The notes beneath the pieces were generated by a model, which was not told the origin of the DNA, did not search any database, and saw nothing but the letters and a program-made list of their open reading frames with translations. Source: Coix lacryma-jobi var. lacryma-jobi (Eukaryota; Streptophyta; Magnoliopsida; Poales; Poaceae). Taken from it: 64,000 nt of DNA. The translations under genes and the position numbers were made by a program. The stretch is from positions 22,500,842 through 22,564,841 of the forward strand of contig CM019822.1 in assembly GCA_009763385.1 (NCBI GenBank), written 5' to 3'. This document shows positions 13,601 through 24,837 of the stretch, in pieces. The number at the start of each line of letters is the position of its first letter. The stretch's first letter is position 1.

Positions 13601-16600
13601 AGATACCATCACTGTAGTTTATTGCGCCACAAATGACTTTCAGCGTTAAACCATTAAAGCTCCTGCATTGAAACAGATTAATGTAACAGGTATGCTATTT
13701 TCCTTCGAACAAAGACAACAACAAAACTTTGCATACAAACATAAAGAACAAGTTGACGAATGCCAATATGAAGAAACATGTGCTTGCTTCCATTCAGTTA
13801 TGTTTTTACGACTATCCTTGCCTTTGCCTCTAGATAGCCATTATTTTAGCACTATGCCTACGCTTTTAGAAAGTGAGCAGTATGAAATATTCCTTGCCTT
13901 TGCCTCTTAAAAAATGAGCACTGCTCTCAACTATCTGGTGATAACCAAAATCCTGACGCAACACCGTAACTATCAGCAGCACAATACAAGGAAATGAATT
14001 GAAATCCATGATTAACTTGGTTCCTTATTTGACACTAAAAGATAAATCTTCCCCTATATGACAGACACTGACTTTATTTGTGGTGCTTAATTTGACACCA
14101 CCATTAGTTTTTGGCTTCTACACTCCATTTTGGCCCTTGATTGTGGTTGGTGCAACAGATCATGAGTTTTCGCGCAGCAGCACGTTATGGTAGATTTGTT
14201 GTGGTCTATCTTTTTTTTATGATAATTTTATGGGGTAGCATCATTCTTTTAATCAAATAATTTTGTGATGTATCGAATAAAGTGGTTCCAAAGTACATGG
14301 TACTACCCACTAATCTTCGTCCTTGTCATACACCTGTATTCTAAGAGACGATTTTCTCATCCGCCGCCTGCATAATTGACCATTGAATGGAACTGTTCAA
14401 TGGCACTCCACGCCATATATCAATCAACTCCCCATCCTTGCATCTGTGTGTGCCTTATTAGCAAAATGCGTTGAACAATTAAACAACACACACATACCAG
14501 CACATCCAGGCTTTAATTTATTTTCCCAGAGTACTCGCATATCGCACCACAGCATGCTTCCATCCTGATTATCAGTTTGGCCAAGAAATCCCTGGCCAAG
14601 CCGCTCTACTACTCGCCGCCAGGCCATGGCGCACAGCTCGTCATGAGCACAGCCAGCCATGGGGCTCGCGCATGCCCCTGACGGCCATGCAGCAAGGGCT
14701 GCCGCCGCAGCCCCTCCGATGTCCTGCCAGCTGCCTTCAGAACTAGATTCGGTCTAGGGTTTGGGGAGCTTGAGAGACATGGAAGGGGATGAGAGAGAGA
14801 ACAAGAGAGAAGGTGACCGAGCATTTCCTCAGGAAACCGAACTGGGATTGTTCCATCCATGTTTTTGGGCAAGGGCATTTCCATCGTCCTGTGATTAATC
14901 TAACAAAGCACACTAACAGAAGTGAACAGAGTGTCAAATTGGGCACCAAAAATAAAGTCAGTGTCATGTAGGGAAAGATTTTCTTCCATGTCAAATAAGG
15001 AATTTTCTCATAACTATGGGGGGTTTGAAATCCATGAAATCTTATTTTGTGCATTATTTCATATTTGTATCAGCAATGCTCCAGAAAACTGCACAGCAAA
15101 CGCTAACTTATATAACTATTTGATATATACAAACAGAAAACATACGTTGCATCAATGCCTCCCTCCTTCCATGCATCCCCGCTCATGTAGTACACCTGAC
15201 TAGTAATAAGAGAGAAAGATTGCCTTAGATATTTTAATTAATTATTATTATGGAATATGGTCGTACTGACCATAGAAAAAGTATGGTCACTAACACTTTT
15301 GTTTCAAACACTAGAATAGAGTCCCAACATTCTATATCATGGTCAAGATTTACTTAGTAAGATCTAAGCTTTAAACCAAATGCCGAAACAAGCCCTTTTG
15401 AACTCAAGGTCACACTTTCTATATATCCAACAACAGCTGAATGAATTGTCTCGCTTCCAAAATTCGCATATGACACATGGGATTTAAGCACAGTAGCAAA
15501 CACAATATGGGAAAAAAACTTAGACAATCATGGTATACAATTTACTATGTACAATGGAATCATACAACAAGGTAATTAACATGTCAAAGAAATATGGACT
15601 ACACAAAGGAGACAATATCTTGCATATATTCAATGGCCATGAAAGGTCTCAATTCATAGAGAAAATATAGTCTTTCATAGGTTAGGCCCAATTCCTAAGC
15701 TGAACATACAGAGATCAAAAAGAGGGCAGCTACATCATTTAGGCGAAAGCATAATTAAAAGATATAAAATGTAATGTCAGCTAGATCATATAATCTCTGT
15801 TCTTACAATAAGTAAGTCCTGTTTATTTCAACAAGCATTAGCTGTAGACTGTTTTGCTTATAACAAGAATTGTCTACTTGATATAATGGAGGTATATGTG
15901 GTAAAGTGACATGTCATGCATTAGGACCTGCAAATTGCCTTGCCATTGTTTGGAGCGTAGTAGGATAATACGAAACTTATTGCAAAAGTTGGCCCACTAA
16001 TAGGGTACCATAGTATTCAGCACCATGTGGAAAAATAATTCAACCAGTATAACCTCACCCAAAGAAAAATAAGACGATAATAGATGAAACCTCCACATTA
16101 TTATTACATATGTTGAAACTTTCAGTATTACCATAAAAACGGGCTAAAAATGTTGAGTTCTCAGAACAGTCTGTCAGCGACTTTGACCTGATTTTATACC
16201 CTCTACTGGTTTACGCTTCTAACCAGATTTCAGCCTAAATATCAAATTGATGATCCAAGCTAATCAAATATGTTGGTGTAGCGCAATTTCCACAAGAGGT
16301 TACATGAGAGGACAAGGGAGTGTCAATTGATGAGAATGAAACTAGGATTCACCTGTGCCCACATACTCAGGCTTCATCGGATGTGGGTGGTATACAACAG
16401 TGAAGACCCTACAGTATAACTACAGGTGGGTTTGGATTAATCAGGCTACAAGAAGTAATTCATTCAATGTAAGCAACGGTATAATTCTAAGATTGTTTTA
16501 GTTATGAAAAAGTTTGTGTTGAATTAATGTATCCAATCCTAACAAACAGAACATGAGAACAGAATAATTTGGTAGCACCTTTGGATTATACTCTGGTAAA

Positions 16601-18549
16601 AAATGAAAATCTCATTAAAGCAGACCAAAAAAAGACCATCCTTTTTGCTGGATTTTGGATGATAATCTTAATTTTTTGAATTACTTCAAACTGAAATATG
16701 GCTAGTGTAGGGCAGCGATTCTCTCATGCTGATGCATCATGCTCCTGCATTTTTCATGGCATCTTGACCTTTTTGCAATGCTGCATTTTGTTGCACCTAC
16801 GATGCACAATCCCATCTTACACACAAGTTAAAATAATATCCTCTCAGTACCTATCAAGGTTGCTTGCGTGTTCATAATATCTCTAGCTATTACGCCCAAA
16901 TAGGCACTACAGCATTGAACCATTCAAATACACATTGTGCTTGCTTATTCATTGGAGCGGGGTGTATTTGAGAATAAGGGAAACCCTCAGAAAATGTAGC
17001 TTTACAATTTGATGAGGTTTACTCTTTACACTTTAGTCTCTTTCCCATAGTTAGCCAAACAAAGTTTGTAGAAACTCAACTGCTACTTGCAATGAATCAT
17101 AAATACAATCTCGGTATTACTATTTACTAACCATAGAAACCAAAATTGACCTCACACACAGAACAAAACACTGGACCTGGTGACTTAAGGTTTAAACAAA
17201 TAGTTAAAAAAAAAGTAAACCAATGGATGCAGAGGCATATACATGACCTAATGCCCAGGGCATAACTCACAACAACTGCTAGATTAGAGTGATGAAGATC
17301 CAAATAACAACTAGCAAAGACTTGCTGCAAAGGAAACCATGGAAATGAGACATAAGACAATTGTTTGGTTGGATAGCTCAAGAAACTGCTTGCAGTCATA
17401 TACGTAAATCACACACAACTCTAAAAAGAGACAGAAGAGAAAGCTCACAGTTTTCTGGTAGGAGTAGGACACTAATTTCAACTCAAAGTCTCGAAACAGT
17501 CACCTTAGTGTTAAAATCAATACAGTACCGCCAGTGATACATAGAGCTCTACACTCCACAGTACAGGACCTAGAATTCTAATATTTGGCTGTATATAAAA
17601 CAAAATAGTGTATAAAACAAAAACATATGACTGGTTACTGGTCAAATGTTAACAGGTTTAGATGCTACGAATAAGGAATCGAATTTCGAACGGAAGATGC
17701 AATCCATGCAGCAGTTATGAACTCCAAGTGTAGGCCACTGCCAAAAATCTTTGAACTCAGTGTCTACGAGGATATGATCGAATTGGAACGTGCAATCCAT
17801 ACATATATGAAGTTCTATTCTAAGCCACTGCCACATTTTGTAGTTAACAAGACCACAAGAGGAAACGAACCTATTCATTTTGTAGTTCCCTTATCGAAAA
17901 GTTTGCAGGCATAGAGTCAGATTGGTCTGGAGTTAATGCAAGGCCACAGTTTGCCCCCTTCGAAATCTTACGGCCAGGACCACAAGACCCCAGAACGAAG
18001 GTCCAAAGCGCTCAATCAACACGAGCACCACCGCTGGCGCTGCCACGCCCCGTGCTTCGTCCACAATTACTATGGTTCTCATCCGAATAACTGCAGCTGC
18101 AGCCAGTGTAATTTTCGTGTTCGGTTCTACTCAGATTTCAACATACAAGTATGGGTCCACTGCTCTCAATCGCCGGAAACTAGGCCCTGGACTCTATATT
18201 ATAACACCGCCAGAGAGTGTAGACAGAGGATGGAAGGGAGAGTTTCACCATGCGATGAGGAAGCCGAAGGCGCCGAGGAAGGTGATGAGCCCGGCGTGGC
18301 GGCGGAAAAGGAGCATGGCAAGGTAACCGAGCGTCATGGGCACGACGAAGAGGAGGTTGGACGTTGCCCCGAAGGAGAGGTAGGAGAGCGTGGCGCCCGT
18401 GAGCCCCGCGTAGAGGTGGCGCGCCGTGGCGCCAGGCACCGCGTGCCACAGGAGGCCGTCGGGATGGTGGCCGCGAAGCAGAGCAGGAACCGGAGCACGG
18501 GCACCGATACACCGATCGACGCCGCCATCGCCTCCATCTCCAGCCCCAT
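7676..18549 (-). CDS. LPCAT: Lysophospholipid acyltransferase, MBOAT family, eight exons, frame broken by small indels
   Basis: Acyl-CoA-dependent enzyme of the endoplasmic reticulum membrane that reacylates lysophosphatidylcholine and related lysolipids (Lands cycle). Exons on the minus strand: 18549-18249, 15199-15146, 13662-13444, 13369-12973, 12125-12043, 11138-11075, 8340-8229 and 7832-7676. They have GT/AG borders and sum to about 1.39 kb (about 462 codons), matching plant family length. Recognisable segments are the N-terminal SIGVSVPVLRFLLCF membrane segment, YYMSGDAWKEGGID, GSHFAGPVYEMKDYLE, ASPTPSPLLPTLRALVQAG, RAKNVDVLGVELA, NIQVSTWLRY, TVSAIWH (the conserved MBOAT histidine, end of exon 5), GLYPGYIIFFVQSALMING, VLNYSCIGFQ and a basic C-terminus. 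Single-base indels break the frame in exons 1, 3, 4, 5, 7 and 8. The exon 2/3 junction is the least certain. Either an assembly with uncorrected errors or a recent pseudogene; the first seems likelier. Confidence 0.93.
8448..8467. repeat. 20-base C homopolymer
   Basis: An uninterrupted run of 20 C in LPCAT intron 6, just upstream of exon 7 in gene orientation. Its length is probably unreliable in any assembly. Confidence 0.9.
9110..9560. repeat. Imperfect tandem repeat in LPCAT intron 6
   Basis: Three copies of a block holding 'gtgatcattttatctgaata', 'caagtgactgactgttt' and 'aggatctagg' start near 9129, 9201 and 9419. The longer units also share 'ggctaattaatttt' and 'tgttatattgtgattctatt'. 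The array was interrupted by the LINE at 9570-10959 and resumes at 10970 with 'taagagtcacgaggctaat'. Confidence 0.75.
9570..10959 (+). mobile_element. 5'-truncated LINE with poly-A-like tail inside LPCAT intron 6
   Basis: The 10-bp target duplication tagattgatc flanks the insert (9560-9569 and 10960-10969). The 3' end is 'attcgagaaaaaaaa'. The body encodes, in shifting frames, the C-terminal part of a plant non-LTR retrotransposon protein, including a zf-RVT-like segment near 10300-10560 with APPKCRFFMWLVAHNR, CWTADRL and CLLCDQEDE. Reverse transcriptase core and endonuclease are absent, so it is a dead 5'-truncated copy. It is antisense to the host gene. Confidence 0.85.
9652..10690 (+). pseudogene. 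LINE ORF2 C-terminal fragment (zf-RVT)
   Basis: Translation in the forward direction gives LINE-like pieces in successive frames: a GGLG/ISDLKFLGMAL-type region at 9770-9850, a WPWLKK region, then a segment with W..PPKCRFFMWL at about 10310-10350 and the Cys pair CLLCDQ near 10410. This matches the zf-RVT domain found after the reverse transcriptase of plant L1-type LINEs. Frame breaks and stops show it is not functional. Confidence 0.75.
11406..11660 (-). mobile_element. 3' end of a second LINE, reverse orientation
   Basis: It starts with a T run followed by ctcgaaaacgcaggagagc. The reverse complement (…gctctcctgcgttttcgagaaaaa) matches the tail of the LINE at 9570-10959, with similar 'tattaata/caatgat' context. 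It interrupts a Stowaway-like end (tactccctccagtcaacaag, 11384). The far boundary is approximate. Confidence 0.5.
12193..12563. mobile_element. Tourist-like MITE in LPCAT intron 4
   Basis: The ends ggacccgtttgtatcc and ggatccaaacgctcac are inverted and flanked by taa (12190-12192 and 12564-12566). The length is 371 bp and there is no coding content. It lies 68 bp upstream of exon 5 in gene orientation, without touching the splice sites. Confidence 0.8.
15200..18248 (-). other. LPCAT intron 1
   Basis: A 3.05-kb intron between exons 1 and 2. It is AT-rich and has no recognised element with clear ends. The duplicated phrase 'aattccaagtg/ctatgaag' near 17690-17830 is a weak local repeat. Open frames here are short and unlike known proteins. 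Confidence 0.6.
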
Positions 18550-19018
18550 CGTCGTCGCCGCCGCCGCCGCCGCCGAGGGTCGAGGCGGCCAGATGCGTGC
18601 GCGCGATAGAATATGGAGGAGGAGGAGGAGGATTTGTCCGCTTGCCCGTGGTCGGATGCGAGCTCCGATTCCGAGCGGCGTGTGTGAGTATATGGATGCG
18701 GCACCGGCAGACATGTTGAAGACATTTGTAGGAAACCCCCTTCTATTTTCGGTTAATCAAATTTCGTAAAGATAGGGAAAAAACACTCGAGTCTGCCCTT
18801 GATCCTTGACTTAAAGCATGGTCCAACCAGGAGTCCAGGAGGCAATCTTGTCCTTTTCGCTGGTTATTACAAGTGAATTTCCGCGTATCCCAGGTCGTAA
18901 CGTTTGCTCAATGAGCTTCTCGTGAAATTGTAGGGGAACTCACGGTATATGCATCAGTTTATTCTGACTTTTTTTCCCGAAACGTGTTCGTGTCAACACG
19001 AATTTTGTTAAGAAGAAT
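18550..19018. promoter_or_regulatory. 5' flank of LPCAT
   Basis: The region immediately upstream of the ATG at 18549 begins with a (ccg)n run (about 18551-18577) and GC-rich leader sequence to about 18710. AT-rich DNA follows. This is where the promoter and 5' UTR must lie, but no TATA box could be assigned with confidence. Confidence 0.4.
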
Positions 19019-19019
19019 A

Positions 19020-19275
19020 CTCCCTTTGTCCACGAAACAATCAATTCCTAGAATCTGTGTCGGTCAAACTTTTTAAACTTTGACTAACTTTATAGAAAAG
19101 AGTAATAACATCTATAATAAAAATAAACATATAATGAAAATATATCTATGATATATTTAATGATGTGAATTTGGTACCGTCAATCTTGATAGTTTTTTTC
19201 TAAAAATTTGGTCAAAGTTTAAAAAGTTTGACTTAGGACAACTCTAGAAATTGATTCTTTCGTGGACGGAGGGAG
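19020..19275. mobile_element. Stowaway MITE
   Basis: The inverted ends ctccctttgtccacgaaa and ttcgtggacggagggag are flanked by TA (19018-19019 and 19276-19277). The inner arms also pair (gtcaaactttttaaactttg against caaagtttaaaaagtttgac). Confidence 0.9.
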
Positions 19276-19294
19276 TATGGTTTAGTCTAACTTA

Positions 19295-19590
19295 GGGGCT
19301 GTTTGGTACAGCTCACAGTTTTTTTTGTCAAACATCTTTTTTTAAACAGCTTTATCCATGAAGTTGTTTTATTCCTCCTCTCACAAAACCATAAGCTCAG
19401 ATGAAGGTAAAAAAGTAGTTTTCACAGTTTATACCTTCATTTCTCTCTTCTAACAATACATGAAATTGTTGGTGAAGCTGTTTTGCCAAAACATTTTCCC
19501 AAACAACTTAGTTTCACCTAGAAAGTTTCTCATGAAAACTATTTTTCTAAAAAAAAAATTTCACTAGTGAAGTTGTGTTGTACCGAGGCC
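19295..19590. mobile_element. Tourist-like MITE
   Basis: The ends ggggctgtttggtacagc and gttgtgttgtaccgaggcc are imperfect inverted repeats flanked by tta (19292-19294 and 19591-19593). It lies 17 bp from the preceding Stowaway element. Confidence 0.75.
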
Positions 19591-19722
19591 TTATTGTTTT
19601 ACGCGCTAGCACTAAAAAGAATATACTGCTTGGATTGTTATGCCGAGCTAGCAAAAAAAAAACAATACTCCAGCTTCGATCTGTCTAAGGAGACAAAACA
19701 AATGGTTCAAAATAGCCCATTA

Positions 19723-19953
19723 CTTCCTCCGTCCCTAAAAGAATGTCGTCGTAGGATGCGTGCCACAAGTTTGACTCAATTTGATAGAAAATACGTGTAA
19801 CATTTAAATCTTCAAAAAAATTGTTAAAAAACTAGATTCAAAGATCTTTCTAACGATACTAATTATGTACCATAAATACTAATATTTTGTAATATATAAT
19901 TAGTCAAAATTATTTCTCGGAAGCGAAACGACACTCTTTTAGGACGGAGGGAG
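19723..19953. mobile_element. Stowaway MITE
   Basis: The ends cttcctccgtccctaaaaga and cttttaggacggagggag are flanked by TA (19721-19722 and 19954-19955). The interior resembles the copies at 4463-4721 and 40640-40874 ('aaagatctttctaacgatac'). Confidence 0.9.
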
Positions 19954-20067
19954 TAGTTTGGAAATTTGGATTTATTCCGGTGGGTCCACACTACCCGTAT
20001 GGCCGTATAGCTCTACACCCATGTTATCGTGCACGGGGCACGGTCTTTCTTTTGATTGGGTGGACTG

Positions 20068-20235
20068 AGGGGTGTTTGGTTCTCACTCCCTAAAGTTTAG
20101 CCACTAAAGTTTAGTGGAGGTCACTAGAGTTATAGTGTTGAAAATGACTTTTAGTGGAGGTGTTTGGAACTTTAGTGACTAAAAGTGACTAAACTTTAGT
20201 GGCTAAACTCTAGGGAGTGGGAACCAAACACCCCT
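20068..20235. mobile_element. Short MITE with long inverted arms
   Basis: The left arm aggggtgtttggttctcact and the right arm gagtgggaaccaaacacccct pair almost perfectly for about 50 bp (ccctaaagtttagccactaa). The whole 168-bp element can fold on itself. The family is unclear because no clean target duplication was found. Confidence 0.8.
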
Positions 20236-20439
20236 TGAGTGCCTTCATTACGTACGGACATACGGGGACTCATTTGCAACAGCTCCAGTGTTTTTCCACG
20301 TATTCTTTCAAAAAAAAAAAGAGAGAGAGAACTTGGATGTGTTTGGCTCTGTCACCGTGGTCGAGTGACATTTGATGCGTGGAGCAGTGAGTTGCGTAAT
20401 ATGTGATCCTCGGTTTAACTTGCATATCAAGATTACAAG

Positions 20440-20919
20440 CAGGGCTGTCTCAATAAATTTATGGGCCCTTGGGCAAAGAAGACACTAGGATCCAATAATC
20501 TATTTTTTTTAATATGATGATTAAATTATGGAGTATTAATAATAAGTGTTAGCTATGACATAAATTTCTCGTGGAAAGTTGGGCATATCCATCATCGTGG
20601 ATGAATGAGTGGTATTAACGTGTCATAGCTTCATGAAGATATCTCTCCTTATGAAGTCGTGTCACCATGTTTGGCACTTGGGCAGTTGGGCTAGGCAATT
20701 GGGAGGCGAAACAATCAATTGATCAGGATTAGTCGACGATCGAGAATAGCTAATATTCATAATAGAAAACAGTGACGAGCTAATTCCTTATTTTTAGACC
20801 GTACTAAGTGTAAGGATATTTAAATTTCTATTTCATATCCCAAATATATACTATAGGATACATATACTCATGGGCCCTCGGGCGTCGCACCGGCTGCCCT
20901 CCTCTATGGGACGGCCCTG
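20440..20919. mobile_element. Non-autonomous hAT element
   Basis: The ends cagggctgtct and ggacggccctg are inverted and flanked by the perfect 8-bp duplication attacaag (20432-20439 and 20920-20927). An 8-bp duplication with CAGGG-type ends is diagnostic of hAT transposons. It is 480 bp and has no transposase. Confidence 0.9.
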
Positions 20920-20964
20920 ATTACAAGCAGCAACGTCTTGATATCTCATATGGTCCATGGAGTA

Positions 20965-21245
20965 GGGTCTGTTTGGGAGAGCTGTGCTCCCTGATTCTCC
21001 AACTGTACTTCTAGATTTTCTGGTGAAATGATTCTGTGGCTGAAAATAGACTCTCTTTGATTCTTTAGACTAAACTCTCAAAATCAGGATAGAGAATCAC
21101 TCCACAGAATCAGGTGAAGCTATTTTTTCAGCTCTCAGCTTCCTAGTTCATTTTAGAGAATCACTTCACAGAATCAACACACATTTAACAGTCAGGGAGT
21201 GATTCTCCCTGAGAATCCGCTCCGTAGAGCTCTGTCAAACGGCCC
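20965..21245. mobile_element. Tourist-like MITE, gggtctgtttgg family
   Basis: The ends gggtctgtttgggagagct and agctctgtcaaacggccc are inverted. The interior holds repeated 'gaatcact(t/c)cacagaatca' blocks and matches the nested element at 43448-43723. The flanking triplets are gta and tta, so the duplication is slightly eroded. Confidence 0.75.
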
Positions 21246-21315
21246 TTAAGTTGCACGATTCCACGCTCCTAGACCTCTAGTAGATTCGAATTCTAGTTGT
21301 CAATCTTATATCATG

Positions 21316-21560
21316 TACTCTCTCTGTTCCAGATATTCTTACTCAAAGTCTTAAGTCAAACTTTTAAATTTTATAAGCGAATTTTTAACTTGTAGTGGTA
21401 GGTGATGTGGCTATCGACAGCGAGGCGTCTATGGTGACATCGTCAATCTCGAGATTTATCGGTCCAACTAAGCTTTTTTGGAGGTGCTTCAGAGAGGTAG
21501 TGTGTGTGCATTCATAGGGATAGGTATGCGTTCGTTTATGTGAGTGTATACGTCTGGAAC
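21316..21560. mobile_element. Stowaway end followed by a LINE/SINE-like tail
   Basis: A single Stowaway-like end (tactctctctgttccagata) at 21315 is followed at about 21385 by 'tgacatcgtcaatctcgag', 'gtgcattcatagggataggt' and 'gtgagtgtatacgtctg'. That series recurs inverted at 49765-49910. I infer a retroposed 3' fragment inserted in a broken MITE. The boundaries are approximate. Confidence 0.45.
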
Positions 21561-22080
21561 TAGATCTTCATGCATGGAAGTAGACATCGTGAATGGGAGC
21601 TGCAACTTTATGAATTCAACCCACCCAGAGAAACTCAATACCAACTTTATTTTTCAGAATCCTATTTTTGTTCTTCCACCCGTGCAAAATAGAGAGCGAA
21701 TGAGAAAGAGGGATTTTTCCTTAAAATAGGTTTTGAAATAGAAATCATGAAATAATGTTGAATTCAAGTGTTTATTTCTTTATTTTTTCTATAGTATAAT
21801 AAAATGAATTAAATAAAATTTGTGGATTTAGCACGACCTTGGTTGTGACCCCTTAGATAAAAATGTAAAATTTCTATCTTCGAGACGACTGAAAAAGGGC
21901 ATTGAACAAGAAAGAAATTATCCACAATAATCAAACTATTGTATTCCCTAGAAACAATATGAGGCCACATTGGAGAAGCTCTAAACGACCTTTACGATTT
22001 GTCTTAGTTTGATGCATCCAAATTTTCCATTTTTCCTTCTCTTACGTAGTTCTCCGAGTTTCCAGGATGATTCCAATATA

Positions 22081-22151
22081 CTCACTTTGTCTCATAAAGA
22101 ATGATGTTTTATAATGAATCTGGATAATCATCATTTTTTATGGGACGGAGG
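22081..22151. mobile_element. 71-bp Stowaway deletion derivative
   Basis: The ends ctcactttgtctcataaaga and tttttatgggacggaggt are flanked by TA. The two arms meet almost directly, so the element is essentially a hairpin. Confidence 0.7.
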
Positions 22152-22235
22152 TATATCTTTATCTTTCTTTGGTTAAGGGATCAATATGTCCCTGTTTTTC
22201 TTTGATGTTGAAAGCAACTATAGTAGTATAGTACT

Positions 22236-22475
22236 GGGGTTTGTTTAGATTTCTTCTAATTTAACTTTTTTCACTCTCTCTGTATCACATCAATGTTTGG
22301 ACGCATGCATGGAGCATTAGATGTTGGTAAAATAAATAACTAATTGCACAGATTAGTTGTAAATAACGAGACGAATTTTTTGAGCTTAGTTAGCATATGA
22401 TTAAATAATATTTGCAATACAAACAAAAATACTACACTAGCAAAGTTGGAAAAATTTCAGCACCTAAACAAGGCC
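22236..22475. mobile_element. MITE of the ggcc-ttgtttag family
   Basis: It starts with gggtttgtttagatttc and ends with ctaaacaaggcc. Shared internal blocks are 'atgcatggagcattagatg', 'gacgaattttttgagctta' and 'acaaacaaaaatactaca'. These match the copies at 43437-43954 and 50540-50768. Confidence 0.75.
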
Positions 22476-22618
22476 TAGCTACATGTCAATCTCTTTTCCT
22501 TATATCTTCATCGTCGTTCGCACAGAGCAGCACAGCGATGCAGTAAAAACTGTAAAATCCAAGGTCGCTGCCACTTCATATAGACCTCGTACAACCAGGA
22601 CGCCGTCAAGTCCGTTTA

Positions 22619-22942
22619 GGGCACGTTTAGTTTCATGGTACAAAATTTTTGAATATCACATCGAATATTACGTGAGGTGTTACACGAGATGTTTTGGATA
22701 CTAAAAAAACAAATTACAGAATCTGTCCGTAAATCGCGAGACGAATTTTTTAAGTTTAATTAATCTGTCATTAGCACATGTATTACCATAGCACTTTAAT
22801 TAATATCAAATCATGGACTAATTAGACTTAAAAGATTCGTCTCGCAAATTACATACAAACTATATAATTAGTTATTTTTTAATCTATATTTAGTAATTTA
22901 TGCATATGTCTAAAGATTTGATGTGACACGTATAATATGGCC
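22619..22942. mobile_element. Related MITE, gggcacgtttagttt family
   Basis: It runs from gggcacgtttagtttcatgg to gtgacacgtataatatggcc. The centre is an inverted pair, with 'gcgagacgaattttttaag' at 22737 and 'cttaaaagattcgtctcgc' at 22827. It is preceded by tta and followed by tag. Confidence 0.7.
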
Positions 22943-24340
22943 TAGTATAGTTTGGGTCTGGACGTCACGACGGATAAATGAAACGTGCATGAACCAGAGC
23001 ACGGGTCATCATCGGGAACATTGACGCGATTCGGTAGGTCGTGGATCGCTGTCACGACCGTTGTAACCTGCAAGTGCTAAATGCTATCCGGCCGTAAACA
23101 TCAACCAAACGAAGAACTGAAGAAGTAGAGCAACGATTAGCTAGTGTACTATAGTTGCTTTCAACATCTGAAAACCGGACGTACATGTCCATGAAGAAAC
23201 GGTCGCTTCGGCCGATCCGCTCCGTCGTAGTAGAAGAAGTCACAGAATTTGCGAGGTTGAGAGGGGCGTTTCTAGAATCTGGCGTGAACAGTAGGCCTGC
23301 CGACTGCCGTTGTCCTGTGCTGCGACTCCGACTCCTCCGAGCGCGCAGGGAACAAAAACGTCGCGGCGCCGCAGGAGGGACTATAGCAGCGATCCGATCC
23401 GGCGGCCGGCAGAGCGATTGATGCCGGACCGGCCCCGTTGCCTACCTGGAACCGCAGTCCCGCCGCAGCAGCTTAACTGCGCCGGCGGAGCGCAGCGCAC
23501 GCGGCGGTGGGCAGTGGGGAGTGGGCACGCCGCACGCCGGGGTGCCGCGGAGAGGTCCACGGAGCATCATGATTGGCAGATGGCTGCGGGCGCGATCCAA
23601 CAACAACAACTGTGGAGGCGGGGCCGACCGAGCAAGGAGCGCCACACAGACTCACCCGCTCGCACGCCGGCACGGGACCAGGAGCAGCACATGCGCCAGG
23701 CCGTCTGTTTTTTCTTTTCTTTTGTAATTTAACCTTTTTCCTGTTAAATTTTTATATTTACATGATCCATGGACGACTTAAATTCATCTTTAGGCTATTT
23801 TCTCGACGCCATGACACCGAGGTAGCAGGTCCGGAATGACATGGCCGGCGACGTGACCTTAACATGGAGTGTAACCAGAGAAGTCTTTTGAAAAAAGAAC
23901 CATTTAGTAAGACTATTCGCACACATCCATCTTCTATATCATCCTCTATAAATTCTGGTCATCAAAATCTCTTCTTTATATCTATTTCTTCCGCATTCAT
24001 ACATTTTTTTATATCATCCTCTATCTACTATGGACTCACTTGTCACTTTATCTAAATTTATTCATGTCACTTGTCACTTTATCTAAATTTATTCATGTGA
24101 GATCTAGTTTGGAAAAATTAATTGCAACGAATTCAATGGTGTAATCGGAATTTAATTTGGATTTTCAGTTCGTGAGATATAACATTTTTTAGTTAGTTAA
24201 ATAAGTGGGGCCAACTGTTGTATATTCTCACCTCTCTCACGCGCATGCAGCACAGAGCTTGCCAGAGGACTGCACCGCTGCAGCGTGTTTTCATATGGTA
24301 AAGCTTTAGCGGATGATTTTACAGTATGCATCAAATATAC
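22943..24340. other. Intergenic, GC-rich centre
   Basis: The interval 23150-23720 is GC-rich with overlapping chance frames on both strands and no recognised domain. A 31-bp tandem duplication (cacttgtcactttatctaaa...) lies at 24031-24095. The rest is AT-rich. The 23864-24100 stretch resembles a MITE interior but no ends were found. Confidence 0.4.
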
Positions 24341-24349
24341 AGCTCTTCT

Positions 24350-24576
24350 CTACAACTAGGCTTCCTTTGGGAGCTCGGGGCAGCTGAACTCAGGGAAGAG
24401 CAGCCCCAAGGGGGATTTTTGTGGACCGTCCATTTCCAGGGTGGTCTTTCCCCCCCCCTGTTGCTGTTTGGAGGAAGAGCCGATTTGTCAGGCTCTGTTT
24501 GCTATAATGCTAACGTGAGATGCCTAAGTTTTCTATTGTGGATGACTATGCTTCTTCTTCGAATAAAAAAAAAATA
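24350..24576 (+). mobile_element. Probable LINE 3' fragment
   Basis: The segment ends in 'cttcttcgaataaaaaaaaaa', the usual form of a grass non-LTR retrotransposon tail, preceded by GC-balanced sequence unlike its flanks. No domain is visible and no duplication was found, so this is tentative. Confidence 0.4.
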
Positions 24577-24837
24577 ATGCTCACGCGCGCAATGAACACA
24601 AACTCAATAATTAGAAAAAAATGACAAAAAAAAATATTACTACAGATTTATTTCAACCCATATAGAAAATTAAGTACCACGCTAAAGCCAGAAACATATT
24701 CTATATCACATCATTATTGCTAGGAAACTTATCTCATTTTACCCAGAATGATGAAAGAAAAAGGAATAGGATTATTATCTCTACTGATAAATATATACTT
24801 GAATTATGCAAAAAAAATACTGATACCAATTACCATA

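Noticed and set aside
18180..18725. 181-residue minus frame and plus-strand frames over LPCAT exon 1
   Set aside because: They are other frames of the LPCAT exon. The real reading starts at 18549 and needs a one-base frame change near 18456.
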